Shown here piece by piece: positions 21,774 through 30,754 of a DNA stretch of 32,104 bases. The notes under the pieces are model-generated. The model was given only the letters and a program-made list of their open reading frames with translations. It did not search any database and had not been told where the DNA came from. The number at the start of each line of letters is the position of its first letter. The first letter of the stretch is position 1. Origin of the DNA: Mycolicibacterium bacteremicum (GTDB taxonomy: Bacteria > Actinomycetota > Actinomycetes > Mycobacteriales > Mycobacteriaceae); the NCBI RefSeq assembly GCF_002086115.1, contig NZ_MVHJ01000045.1, forward strand, positions 1 through 32,104. Reading direction: 5' to 3'. A program made the translations under genes and the position numbers.

Positions 21774-23248
21774 GTGCAGGCGTGCGTGACGTCGCGATCA
21801 TCGGAGCCGGATTCGCCGGCATCGGGGCGGCGATCCGGCTGCTGCAAGAGGGTGTCGACGACGTCGTCATCTTCGAGCGGGACAACCGGGTGGGCGGAAC
21901 CTGGCGCGACAACACCTATCCCGGTGCCGCGTGCGACATCCCGTCGCGGCTGTACTCCTACAGCTTTGCCCCCAACCCGGACTGGTCGCACACCTACTCC
22001 GGTAGCGCGGAGATCCTGGACTACATCGACCGCATGGTCGACACCCATGGGTTGGAGCCCAGGATCCGTTTCGGCCACGATGTCGCCGGTCTGGAGTACG
22101 ACGAGAGCCAGGGCGTGTGGTCCATCCGGTTCCGCGACCAGGACCCGGTCCGGGCCCGGACGGTGGTGATGGCTCCCGGCCCGCTCGCCAACGCGAGCCT
22201 GCCCGACATCCGGGGTATCGAGACCTTCGAGGGCGCCAAGATCCACAGTGCCCGTTGGGATCACGATTACGATTTCACGGGTAAGAAGGTCGCCGTGATC
22301 GGCACCGGTGCCAGTGGTGTCCAGATCATCCCGGAACTGGTCAAGGTCGCGGAATCGGTCAAGGTCTTCCAGCGCACGCCCGGCTGGGTGCTACCGAGGC
22401 TCAACACCGCCACCGGCGACCGGGCCAAGGGTCTGTACCGCCGACTGCCGTTGGCGGAGAAGGCTGTCCGCTCCGCGTGGTTCTGGGGGCATGAGTCGGT
22501 GGCGCTCGGCGTGGTGTGGGACACCCCGCTGACGCGTGTCGTCGAGGCCATCAGCCGCGCCCATCTGCGGATGCAGGTCAAGGACTCGTGGCTGCGTCGC
22601 CAGCTGACCCCGGACTTCTCGGCCGGGTGCAAGCGGTTGCTGATGACCAGCGACTACTACCCGGCCCTGCAGGCCGACAACTGCAAGTTGGTCACCTGGC
22701 CGATCGCCCGGCTGTCACCGCGCGGTGTGCGCACCGTCGAGGGTATCGAGCACCAGTTCGACGCCATCGTGTTCGCCACCGGATTCGATGTGTCCAAGGC
22801 CGGCACGCCGTTCCCGGTGACCGGCATCGAGGGCCGGGACCTGGCCGCGGAGTGGAGCTCCGGCGCCTATGCCTACCGCAGTGTCGCGGTCTCGGGCTAT
22901 CCGAACCTGTTCTTCACGTTCGGTCCCAACTCGGGACCGGGCCACAGTTCGGCACTGGTCTACATGGAAGCCCAGATCGACTACATCACCCAGGCGATCG
23001 GTTCCCTGCTGCGGTTCGGGTGGAAATCGCTCGACGTGCGCCCAGAGGTCCAGCAGCGCTACAACGACGATATCCAGCGTCGACTGCAGGCCACCACCTG
23101 GAACTCCGGCTGCCAGAGCTGGTATCTCACCGAGGACGGCTTCAACGCCACGATGTTCCCCGGGTTCGCGACCCAGTACGTGAACCAACTCAAAACCGTG
23201 GATCTGCAGGACTATCGGATCTCGGTGGCTGAACTGGTGGATGCGTAG
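21770..23248 (+). CDS. FAD-dependent monooxygenase, Baeyer-Villiger type
   Basis: 492 residues. The FAD-binding GAGFAG (12-17) and the NADPH-binding GTGASG (178-183) are intact. The type I Baeyer-Villiger fingerprint FxGxxxHxxxWD is visible at 153-164 (FEGAKIHSARWD). Such enzymes insert oxygen next to a ketone to make an ester or lactone. MymA (Rv3083) and EthA are mycobacterial relatives. In this cluster the SDR could make the ketone and the hydrolase could open the resulting ester. The ATG overlaps the di-iron gene stop (ATGA) and the MerR gene follows by nine bases. Length and motifs are complete. Confidence 0.93.
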   Translation: MSAGVRDVAIIGAGFAGIGAAIRLLQEGVDDVVIFERDNRVGGTWRDNTYPGAACDIPSRLYSYSFAPNPDWSHTYSGSAEILDYIDRMVDTHGLEPRIRFGHDVAGLEYDESQGVWSIRFRDQDPVRARTVVMAPGPLANASLPDIRGIETFEGAKIHSARWDHDYDFTGKKVAVIGTGASGVQIIPELVKVAESVKVFQRTPGWVLPRLNTATGDRAKGLYRRLPLAEKAVRSAWFWGHESVALGVVWDTPLTRVVEAISRAHLRMQVKDSWLRRQLTPDFSAGCKRLLMTSDYYPALQADNCKLVTWPIARLSPRGVRTVEGIEHQFDAIVFATGFDVSKAGTPFPVTGIEGRDLAAEWSSGAYAYRSVAVSGYPNLFFTFGPNSGPGHSSALVYMEAQIDYITQAIGSLLRFGWKSLDVRPEVQQRYNDDIQRRLQATTWNSGCQSWYLTEDGFNATMFPGFATQYVNQLKTVDLQDYRISVAELVDA

Positions 23249-23257
23249 ACTCGGCCG

Positions 23258-24013
23258 GTGGCCGAGTACCGGATCGACGACCTGGCACGCCGGGCGGGTA
23301 CCACCGCGCGAAATGTCCGGGTCTACCAGGAAAGTGGGTTGCTGCCGCGCCCACAGCGTCGCGGTCGGGTGGCGATCTACACCGACCGGCACCTGCGCCA
23401 GCTCGAGGCCATCATCCGCCTGCTCGGTGAGGGATTCACGGTCAAGCACATCCTGAAGTTCCTCGACGGTCTGCGCCGCGGCGAGGGTCTGGCGCAGGTA
23501 CTCGACCTGGCCGACCTCGGGGAACTGGTGGTCGAGCCGTGGTCGCACCCGGTGCAGGCCACGGCATCACGGGCCGAGCTGGAAGCGCAGCTCGGCCCGC
23601 TCGACGAGGGCACGCTCGGCAGGCTGGTGGCCGACCGGATCATCGAGGAGACCGAGGTCCCGCAGCGCTACCTGGTCGCCGACCAACGGGTCACCGAGGA
23701 TTTCGCCGCGCTGATCTCCCGGGGTATGCCGCTGCCGGTGATCCTGGAGACCACCGCGGCCGTCGACGCGCACCTCGACGAGGCCGCGCGCGTGCTGGCC
23801 GCCGCCGGACACACCGAGGTGGTCCGGCAGCGGAGCACCGGCTGGTACCCCGGTACCGATGCGGAGTTGGCCTGGGCGGCCGACCTTGTCGACACCATGC
23901 GCCGGGTGGCGCGCCGCTCGGCACAGGCCAGCCTGGACCGAGCCCTCGACCAGGCCGTGCGGACCGAGTTGCGCCGGTACCAGGAGCACCGGACGGTGCC
24001 GACCGAGCGCTGA
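23258..24013 (+). CDS. MerR-family transcriptional regulator
   Basis: 251 residues. The N-terminal winged helix-turn-helix is typical: YRIDDLARRAGTTARNVRVYQESGLLP, then the wing and GFTVKHILKFL. A long C-terminal domain (about 80-251) without a Cys metal site suggests an organic effector. It lies nine bases after the monooxygenase gene, so it is probably the last gene of that cluster and its local regulator. GTG is the start (VAEYRI). Confidence 0.88.
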   Translation: MAEYRIDDLARRAGTTARNVRVYQESGLLPRPQRRGRVAIYTDRHLRQLEAIIRLLGEGFTVKHILKFLDGLRRGEGLAQVLDLADLGELVVEPWSHPVQATASRAELEAQLGPLDEGTLGRLVADRIIEETEVPQRYLVADQRVTEDFAALISRGMPLPVILETTAAVDAHLDEAARVLAAAGHTEVVRQRSTGWYPGTDAELAWAADLVDTMRRVARRSAQASLDRALDQAVRTELRRYQEHRTVPTER

Positions 24014-24041
24014 GGTTGTCCGGCCGCACCGGTCCGATGAA

Positions 24042-24071
24042 TTTCGCGAAAGCGCATGCGCAAGCGCTTGC
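24042..24071. promoter_or_regulatory. Three adjoining perfect palindromes, likely LacI operator of the sugar operon
   Basis: TTTCGCGAAA (24042-24051), GCGCATGCGC (24052-24061) and GCAAGCGCTTGC (24060-24071) are each self-complementary. The third has the central CG and GCAA/TTGC ends typical of LacI-family operators. It lies between the end of the MerR gene and the binding-protein gene, just upstream of TACCCT (24080-24085), a possible -10 box. The LacI-family gene at 28451 closes the same operon. Confidence 0.7.
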
Positions 24072-24135
24072 CTCCTGCTTACCCTCTGAACACCAGGACG
24101 AGATCGTCGTCACATCCGGGGACAAAGGAGTCCAC

Positions 24136-25128
24136 ATGTTCGGTAAGCGCAGCACGCACGCGGTCGGAGCGGTCCTGATGGCCGGTGGCCTGGTCATGGG
24201 CATGACGGCGTGCGGGGGATCCGGGTCGGACGGCATCAAGGTCGGTCTGATCACCAAGACCGATTCCAACCCCTTCTTCGTGAAGCTGCGCGAGGCCGCC
24301 CAGGCGCAGGCCGAGAAGGACGGCGCCGAACTGATCGCCCTGGCCGGTGCCTTCGACGGCGATAACGAGGGCCAGGTCGCCGCCATCGAGAACATGGTCG
24401 GCCAGGGCGTCAAGGGCATCCTGATCACCCCGAACTCGTCGACCGGCGTGCTCGATGCGATCAAGAAGGCCCGCGACGCCGGCGTCGTCGTCATCGCGCT
24501 GGACACCGCGACCGACCCCGAGGACGCGGTGGACGCCACCTTCGCCACCGACAACCTGGCCGCGGGCGTCAGCCAGGGCAAATGGGTGCGCGCCGCGCTC
24601 GGGGATGCGCCGGCGCAGGTCGTGATGCTCGACGGCACCCCCGGTGGCACGGTCGACACCTTCCGCCATGACGGCTTCCTGGAGGGGTTCGGCATCACCG
24701 AGGGCTCACCGGAGATCGTCGGTCAGGAGAACACCAACGGCGACCAGACCAAGGCGCAGACCGCGATGGAGAACATCCTGCAGCGGGCGCCCGGCATCAA
24801 CGCGCTGTACACCATCAACGAGCCCGCCGCGGCCGGCGCATATCAGGCCATCCAGGCCGCCGGCCGGGCCGGCCAGATCACCATCGGCTCGATCGACGGC
24901 AGCTGCACCGGCGTCGCCGACGTGAAATCCGGCAAGGTCGGCGCCACGGTCATGCAGTTCCCGGCGAAGATGGCCGAGCAGGGTGTGCAGGCCGTCGTCG
25001 CGTTCGCCAAGGACGGCACCAAGCCCAGCGGCTTCAACGACACCGGGTCCGAACTCATCACCGACAAGCCGGTTCCCGGGCTCGACTCCAAGGACACCGC
25101 CTGGGGCGAGCAGAACTGCTGGGGCTGA
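24136..25128 (+). CDS. Sugar ABC transporter substrate-binding lipoprotein
   Basis: 330 residues. The signal peptide ends in the lipobox MTAC (Cys26), followed by a Gly/Ser linker. The mature part is a type I periplasmic-binding fold: IKVGLITKTDSNPFFVKLRE, AAIENMVGQGVKGILITP, VVVIALDTAT and a hinge near GSIDGSCTGVADVKSG. This places it with ribose/xylose/fructose-binding proteins (RbsB, FrcB). The ATG at 24136 has AAAGGAG five bases away. The frame extends upstream to 23539 but overlaps the MerR gene. First gene of the sugar operon. Confidence 0.9.
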   Translation: MFGKRSTHAVGAVLMAGGLVMGMTACGGSGSDGIKVGLITKTDSNPFFVKLREAAQAQAEKDGAELIALAGAFDGDNEGQVAAIENMVGQGVKGILITPNSSTGVLDAIKKARDAGVVVIALDTATDPEDAVDATFATDNLAAGVSQGKWVRAALGDAPAQVVMLDGTPGGTVDTFRHDGFLEGFGITEGSPEIVGQENTNGDQTKAQTAMENILQRAPGINALYTINEPAAAGAYQAIQAAGRAGQITIGSIDGSCTGVADVKSGKVGATVMQFPAKMAEQGVQAVVAFAKDGTKPSGFNDTGSELITDKPVPGLDSKDTAWGEQNCWG

Positions 25129-25136
25129 GTGCACCC

Positions 25137-26132
25137 GTGAGCACCGACGCACCGGCCACGGCGAAGCCATCGGCATCGGGCAGATCGCGCCTGGACACCG
25201 TCCTGCGTGAACCGCTGCTCGGGCCGCTGGTGGCGCTGGTCCTGGCCATCATCATCTTCAGCGCGATCTCCGACTCGTTCCTCAACCCGCAGAACGTCTC
25301 GCTGATCCTGCAGCAGTCGGTGGTGATCGGCATCCTGGCCGTCGGCCAGACGCTGATCATCCTCACCGCCGGGATCGACCTGTCGATCGGCGCGATCGCC
25401 GTGTTCGGCAGCATCGTGCTGGCCCAGAGTGCCGGTGCCGGTGGCCCGTTCGTCGCGCTGGGGTCGACGCTGCTGGTGTGCGTCGTGTTCGGTGCGCTCA
25501 ACGGCGGCCTCGTCACGGCACTGCGGCTGCCGCCGTTCATCGTCACCCTCGGCACGTTCACCGCGATCCAGGCCGCGACCCGGTTGCTCGCGGGCTCGGA
25601 GACCTACCGGGTGGAGCCGGGACCACTCACCTTCCTGGGCACCTCGTTTCGCATCGGCTCGTTCTCGACCACGTTCGGTGTGGTCGCGATGCTGCTGGTC
25701 TACCTGGTCGCCTGGTATGCGCTGAGCCAAACCGCCTGGGGCAAGCATGTTTACGCCGTCGGCGGTAACCGCCAGGCCGCCGACCTGTCCGGTATCAAGT
25801 CCGGTCGGGTGCTGGTCTCGGTGTACATCACCACCGGGGTGATCGCCGCCATCGCCGCGTGGGCGGCGCTGGGCCGCATCCCGAACGCCGACCCGAACGC
25901 GTATCAGAACGCCAATCTGGAATCCATCACCGCGGTCGTGATCGGCGGGACCAGTCTGTTCGGCGGTCGCGGCGGGGTGGGCGGCACGCTGGTCGGCACC
26001 CTGATCGTCGGCGTGCTGCGCAACGGGCTGACCCAGGCCGGGGTCGACAACCTCTATCAGAACATCGCGACCGGCATCCTGGTGATCGTCGCGGTCGCGG
26101 TGGATCAGTTCGCCCGCAGGAGGTCACAGTGA
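25137..26132 (+). CDS. Sugar ABC transporter permease, RbsC/FrcC type
   Basis: 331-residue inner-membrane protein with about eight to ten hydrophobic segments. The family signatures are QSVVIGILAVGQTLIILTAGIDLS (ending in the IDLSIG motif), PPFIVTLGTF and GGTSLFGGRGGV near the C-terminus. The GTG start is eight bases after the binding-protein stop. The end overlaps the ATPase gene by GTGA, so the two are coupled. Confidence 0.92.
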   Translation: MSTDAPATAKPSASGRSRLDTVLREPLLGPLVALVLAIIIFSAISDSFLNPQNVSLILQQSVVIGILAVGQTLIILTAGIDLSIGAIAVFGSIVLAQSAGAGGPFVALGSTLLVCVVFGALNGGLVTALRLPPFIVTLGTFTAIQAATRLLAGSETYRVEPGPLTFLGTSFRIGSFSTTFGVVAMLLVYLVAWYALSQTAWGKHVYAVGGNRQAADLSGIKSGRVLVSVYITTGVIAAIAAWAALGRIPNADPNAYQNANLESITAVVIGGTSLFGGRGGVGGTLVGTLIVGVLRNGLTQAGVDNLYQNIATGILVIVAVAVDQFARRRSQ

Positions 26133-26911
26133 GTGACACACCCGTGCTCGAGGCACGCGGCCTGGTCAAGAAGTACGGCAGCGTCACCGCCATCGACGGC
26201 GCCGACTTCGCGCTGCATGCCGGCGAGGTCCTCGCGGTCATCGGCGACAACGGGGCAGGCAAGTCGAGCTTGATCAAGGCCCTCGCCGGTGCGGTGATCC
26301 CCGATTCCGGGCAGATCCTGATGAACGGAACGCCGGTGTCGTTCAGGAACACCCGGGACGCCCGCGCCGCCGGCATCGAGACGGTGTACCAGGATCTCGC
26401 CGTGGTGCCCGCCCTCGACATCGCCTCGAATCTGTACCTGGGCCGGGAAGTACGCCGGAAAGGGCTCGCCGGCAGCATCTTCCGCCGACTCGACATGCCG
26501 CGGATGCGCCACGACGCGTCCGGACACCTCAGCGACCTCAAGATCGGCATCAAATCGGTCAACCAGGCCGTCGAGACACTGTCGGGTGGGCAACGCCAGG
26601 GTGTCGCGGTGGCCCGGGCCGCCGCCTTCGGCCGCGGCGTCATCATCATGGACGAACCGACCGCGGCCCTCGGGGTCAGGGAGTCCGGGCAGGTCATCGA
26701 TCTGATCCGCTCGATCCGCGAACGCGGTATCCCGGTGGTGCTCATCAGCCACGACATGCCCCACGTTTTCGAGGTGGCCGACCGGATCCACATCCACCGG
26801 CTAGGGCGGCGCGCCGGTGTCGTCGACCCGACGAAGCGGACGATGTCGGAGGTGGTCGCCCTGATGACCGGTGCGGAGGAGCCGACCGATGAGGAACGCG
26901 CCGGTCTCTGA
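26129..26911 (+). CDS. Sugar ABC transporter ATP-binding protein (single domain)
   Basis: 260 residues. Walker A is GDNGAGKSS (Lys45), the Q-loop VYQD, the signature LSGGQ (151-155), Walker B VIIMDEP (Asp175-Glu176) and the switch His208. It has one nucleotide-binding domain, unlike the double-domain RbsA/XylG proteins, so it matches FrcA-like ATPases that act as dimers. The GTG start follows AGGAGG (26118-26123) and overlaps the permease stop. The end overlaps the kinase gene by 23 bases. Confidence 0.92.
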   Translation: MSDTPVLEARGLVKKYGSVTAIDGADFALHAGEVLAVIGDNGAGKSSLIKALAGAVIPDSGQILMNGTPVSFRNTRDARAAGIETVYQDLAVVPALDIASNLYLGREVRRKGLAGSIFRRLDMPRMRHDASGHLSDLKIGIKSVNQAVETLSGGQRQGVAVARAAAFGRGVIIMDEPTAALGVRESGQVIDLIRSIRERGIPVVLISHDMPHVFEVADRIHIHRLGRRAGVVDPTKRTMSEVVALMTGAEEPTDEERAGL

Positions 26912-27807
26912 GAAGGCCCCGGTCGGGGTCTTCGTCGGATTGGCCACGCTGGACGTGATCCACCGCATCGCGAAACCGCCTGCGGTGAACCAGAAGATCA
27001 CCTCGACCGCACAGTTCGTCGCCGCGGGTGGGCCGGCGGCCAATGCCGCGGTCACCTTCGCCGCCCTCGGCGGTGACGCCAGGCTGGTGACGGCGCTGGG
27101 CACCGACCCGGTCGCCGATCTGATCCGGGCGGACCTCGCGGCGCACGGGGTCGAGGTCATCGACGCGGCGGCGGGGGAGCACCGTGCGGTGCCGGTGTCG
27201 GCGGTATCGGTCGTCGAATCGACCGGTGACCGATCGGTCGTCTCGCTGGACGCGGTGCAATCCGACACCCCGCCACCGGACACCCTGGCCGAACTGCTGG
27301 CCGGCGCCGACGTGGTGCTGGTCGACGGGCACCATCCGGTGATCGCGCGGGCTGCCGCCGCCGCGGCGGCCGGCCACGACACCATGCTGGTGGTGGACGC
27401 CGGCCGGTGGAAACCGGTGATGGCCGAGCTCAGCACCCCACGCGACGGACATGGTGTGCTCCAACGACTTCCGCATCCCGGATACCGACGGCTCGGAGTC
27501 CACCGCTGCGGCGCTGGTGACCGGCGGCGTTCCCACGGTGGTGACCACCCACGGTGGGGACCCGGTCCAGTGGTGGTCGTGGGGCCGGTCCGGTGCCGTG
27601 CCGGTGCCCGCGGTGCAGGCCGTGGACACCCTGGGTGCCGGGGACGTCTTCCACGGCGCCTACGCCTATTTCGCCACCCGGCCCGGTGGCCTGGAGCAAC
27701 GCATCGATCGCAGCGCCCGGGTGGCCGCACTACGGTGTTCGGTAGTCGGGCCACGGGCATGGCTGGACGAACTCCCCGACGAGCACACGCGGAAGCAGGA
27801 ACGGTGA
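26889..27807 (+). pseudogene. PfkB-family sugar kinase, frameshifted
   Basis: Two frames together make one ribokinase/PfkB-like protein of about 305 residues. The first, from ATG 26889, holds GLATLDVIHRI and the substrate motif GGPAAN (47-52). The second, from about 27440, holds MVCSNDFRIPD and the anion-hole/catalytic DTLGAGD (27625-27645). They are joined at the C run 27436-27439: removing one C gives a continuous reading through ELSTHATDMVCSND. A real frameshift or a sequencing error in the C run are both possible. The kinase would phosphorylate the imported sugar. The stop overlaps the next gene by GTGA, as in an intact operon. Confidence 0.85.
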
Positions 27808-28454
27808 CCCTCGAGCAGGACGCGCAGGACGCCACACTGGACCAGCTGGTCGAGGCGGCCAGGGCGCTCGTCGTCGCCGGCGAACGCCGCATCCTCGGTC
27901 TCACCGGTGCGCCGGGCGCCGGCAAGTCCACCGTGGCCGAGCAGATCGTCGATGCGCTCGGTCCGCAGGTCGCCGTCCTGGTGCCGATGGACGGGTTCCA
28001 TCTGGCCAACGAGGTCCTCATCGCGCTGGGACGCCGCGACCGCAAAGGGGCACACGACACCTTCGACGACGGCGGGTATGCGCGCCTGGTCGCTGCGCTG
28101 CGCACCCAGCGGGCCGAGGATCCCGTCGTCTACGCACCGCGGTTCCACCGCGAGATCGAGGAGTCGATCGGATCGTCGATCCCCGTGCCGGCGACGGTGC
28201 CGCTGGTGGTCACCGAGGGCAACTATCTGCTGCTGGAGTCGGATGCCTGGCCGACCGCACGGTCGCATATCGACCAGGTGTGGTTCCTGGCCCCGGACAC
28301 CGATGTGCGCCATGACCGCCTGGTCCGCCGGCACCAGGCCTACGGCAAGTCCCGCGAGGAGGCCGAGTTCTGGGCGCTGGGATCCGATGAGCGCAATGCC
28401 CGGCTGATCGAGTCGACCGCCGGTCGCGCAGACCGCATCGTGCGCCTGCGATGA
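27804..28454 (+). CDS. P-loop nucleoside/sugar kinase, FrcK-like
   Basis: 216 residues of the uridine kinase/pantothenate kinase-like P-loop family. The Walker A motif GAPGAGKS is at 35-42, followed by PMDGFHLANEVL (the substrate-binding Asp-Gly-Phe-His segment), HDTFDDGGY and VVTEGNYLLL. FrcK of the rhizobial frcBCAK fructose uptake operon is of this type, so a role in sugar handling is inferred. It starts at GTG 27804 overlapping the PfkB stop and ends overlapping the LacI gene (ATGA). Confidence 0.85.
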   Translation: MTLEQDAQDATLDQLVEAARALVVAGERRILGLTGAPGAGKSTVAEQIVDALGPQVAVLVPMDGFHLANEVLIALGRRDRKGAHDTFDDGGYARLVAALRTQRAEDPVVYAPRFHREIEESIGSSIPVPATVPLVVTEGNYLLLESDAWPTARSHIDQVWFLAPDTDVRHDRLVRRHQAYGKSREEAEFWALGSDERNARLIESTAGRADRIVRLR

Positions 28455-29449
28455 CGACGATGGGTGATGTCGCCCGCATCGCGGGCGTCTCGGCCTCCAC
28501 CGTCTCCCATGTGCTCAATGGCACCCGTAATGTCAACGCCGCCACCCGGTTACGGGTGGAAGCGGCCATCGAGGAGGTGGGTTACCGGCGCAACGGCGTC
28601 GCCCGGTCGCTCGCCGCGGGGCGGACACATACCGTCGGGCTGTCGATCTCGGCGCTGACCAACCCGTACTTCGGCAGTCTGGTGCACGCGGTGGAGCGGG
28701 CGTTGTCCGATGCGGGATACGTCCTGATCGTGGGCGATTCGCATGATGAGGTGACCTCCGAACAACGGGTCACCGGCTCCCTGCTGGACCGCCAGGTCGA
28801 CGGGATGATCGTGGCCCCGGCGGCCGGTTCGGAGCACACCACCCTGCCCGAGATCACCCGGACCGGCACACCGCTGGTGCTCATCGACCGCGGTGTCGAT
28901 GTCGGATGCGACCGGGTGGTCCCGGAGAACTTCGCCTCGGCCAAGACGCTGACCGAGCATCTGCTGGACCTGGGGCACCGCCGGGTCGCCGTGGTGCGCG
29001 GGCTGGCCGGGATCACCTCCACCATCGAGCGCTTCGACGGGTACTGCGCGGCGCTGTCCGGCCGCGGCATCACCGTCGACCCGGCGCTCGTCATCGACGG
29101 CGAATCCAGCACCGATGTCGCCGAGCGGCAGGTGCACGCCCTGATGTCGGACGCCGACCGGCCGACCGCGCTGGTGTCGCTGAACAACGCGATGACGATC
29201 GGAACGCTGAAAGCCGTTCGCGGCTTGGGTCTGTCGATACCCCACGATGTCGCGTTCTGCTGCTACGACGATTTCGAGTGGTCGGATCTGTTCGAGCCCA
29301 GGCTCACCGCGGCGGCCCAGGACGTCGAGACCATCGGGGTGAAGGCAGTCGAGCTGCTGCTGCGCCGCATCCACGGCGACGATGACGCGGCCCAGCACAT
29401 CCGCGTGCCGACCACGTTCCACCACCGCAACTCGTGTGGATGCGGCTGA
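28451..29449 (+). CDS. LacI-family transcriptional repressor
   Basis: 332 residues. The N-terminal helix-turn-helix with hinge reads TMGDVARIAGVSASTVSHVL, then NAATRLRVEAAIEEVGYRRN. The sugar-binding domain follows: VGLSISALTNPYFGSLVHAVE, LVLIDRG and the ERFDGYCAAL segment. It probably represses the operon it closes by binding the palindromes at 24042-24071, with the imported sugar or its phosphate as inducer. The ATG overlaps the kinase stop. The C-terminus ends in RNSCGCG. Confidence 0.92.
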   Translation: MTTMGDVARIAGVSASTVSHVLNGTRNVNAATRLRVEAAIEEVGYRRNGVARSLAAGRTHTVGLSISALTNPYFGSLVHAVERALSDAGYVLIVGDSHDEVTSEQRVTGSLLDRQVDGMIVAPAAGSEHTTLPEITRTGTPLVLIDRGVDVGCDRVVPENFASAKTLTEHLLDLGHRRVAVVRGLAGITSTIERFDGYCAALSGRGITVDPALVIDGESSTDVAERQVHALMSDADRPTALVSLNNAMTIGTLKAVRGLGLSIPHDVAFCCYDDFEWSDLFEPRLTAAAQDVETIGVKAVELLLRRIHGDDDAAQHIRVPTTFHHRNSCGCG

Positions 29450-29575
29450 CGAACATCGGTTGGTCGCAGTCCACTTCACGATCGGGCCGGGCCGGCGGGT
29501 TCGCAGGCCGCGATGATCATCGTGCAGAGCCTGCTGGCCGACGAGTTCGGTCTGCCGTACCCGCCCACGTGATCC
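29450..29575 (+). other. Gap with an orphan coding-like tail
   Basis: Between the LacI gene and the convergent dehydrogenase, one plus-strand frame reads AAMIIVQSLLADEFG, then LPYPPT and a stop at 29570-29572. Its codons have the G/C third positions of a real gene. The frame has no plausible start upstream within the gap; an ATG at 29513 would give only 19 residues. It may be the leftover 3' end of a lost gene. No family was recognised. Confidence 0.3.
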
Positions 29576-30742
29576 TCACGGCCGCAAGGCGACCCGGATG
29601 CAGCCGTCGTCCTTGTTCTTGAACATCTCGTAGGCGCGCACACCATCCTCCAACGGCAGGTCGTGGGTGATCAACACCGACGGATCCAGATCGCCCTGCG
29701 CCACGTAGTCGAAGAACTGCGGGATGTAGCGCTGCCCGTGCTGCTGGGCCGATCGCAGCGTCAGACCCTTGTTGGCGAGCACCCCCATCGGGAACTTGTC
29801 GGTCAGGCCGTAGACGCCGAGCACCGCGACCACCCCGCCCTTGCGGCAGGCCAGGATCGCCTCGCGGAGGCTGGCGGCCCGGTCGGTCTCCATGCGCAGC
29901 AACTGCTTGGTGCGGTCGTAGACCTCCTGCAGGCCGGTGCTGTGGCCCTCCATGCCGACCGCGTCGATCACCGCGTCCGGACCCCGGCCGCCGGTGACCT
30001 CGCGCAGCACCTCCTGCACGCTGTCGACGGCGCCGTAATCGATCGTCTCGGCCCCGAAATCGGCGGCCAGCGAAAATCTTTCGGGTATCCGGTCGATCAC
30101 GATGGCCCGTCCCGCCCCGCGCAGCAGCGCGCTGCGGGCCGCCATCAGGCCGACGGCGCCGGCGCCCCACACCGCGATGGTGTCACCGGGGGTGATGTCG
30201 CAGAAGTCGGCGCCCATGTATCCGGTGGGTACCGCATCGGACATGAACAACGCCTGCTCGTCGGTGACGAAGTCGGGAACGGTGAAACAGTTGGCGTCTG
30301 CGAACGGGACCCGGATGTACTGCGCATGGGACCCGGCATAGCCACCGAAGGGGTGGGTGTAGCCATAGATGCCGCCGGTCGGCGCTCCCAGGATGGGCTG
30401 CTGCAGTTCGGCATTCGGGTTGGTGGTGTCGCAGAGCGAATACTGGTCGTGGTCGCAGTGCCAGCAGCTGTTGCACGCGATGAACGACGGGACGACGACC
30501 CGATCGCCCACCTTCGTGCCGGTCACCGCCCGTCCGACCTCCACGACCTCGCCCATGAACTCGTGTCCGAAGACATCGCCCGCCCGCATGCCGGGCAGAT
30601 ACCCGTCGATGAAATGCAGGTCGGACCCGCACGTCGTGGTCAGGCGGACCGCGACGATGACATCGTTGGGATTGATCAACTGCGGGTCGTCGACCGTCTC
30701 GACGGCCAGATCGTTCACGCCGTTCCACACCAGTGCTCGCAT
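29576..30742 (-). CDS. Zinc-dependent alcohol/formaldehyde dehydrogenase (MDR family)
   Basis: 388 residues. Catalytic zinc ligands are Cys38 (TTTCGSD), His60 and Glu61 (GHEFMGE). Structural zinc ligands are Cys90, Cys93, Cys96 and Cys104. The cofactor loop is WGAGAVGLMAA, with IVIDRIPER after it suggesting NAD. An extra segment after the structural zinc site and the overall length match the glutathione-independent formaldehyde dehydrogenase-like branch. The substrate is not certain. It lies 12 bases after the SRPBCC gene on the minus strand, so the two are probably cotranscribed. Confidence 0.9.
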   Translation of the reverse strand: MRALVWNGVNDLAVETVDDPQLINPNDVIVAVRLTTTCGSDLHFIDGYLPGMRAGDVFGHEFMGEVVEVGRAVTGTKVGDRVVVPSFIACNSCWHCDHDQYSLCDTTNPNAELQQPILGAPTGGIYGYTHPFGGYAGSHAQYIRVPFADANCFTVPDFVTDEQALFMSDAVPTGYMGADFCDITPGDTIAVWGAGAVGLMAARSALLRGAGRAIVIDRIPERFSLAADFGAETIDYGAVDSVQEVLREVTGGRGPDAVIDAVGMEGHSTGLQEVYDRTKQLLRMETDRAASLREAILACRKGGVVAVLGVYGLTDKFPMGVLANKGLTLRSAQQHGQRYIPQFFDYVAQGDLDPSVLITHDLPLEDGVRAYEMFKNKDDGCIRVALRP

Positions 30743-30754
30743 ATCGGGTCCTTC

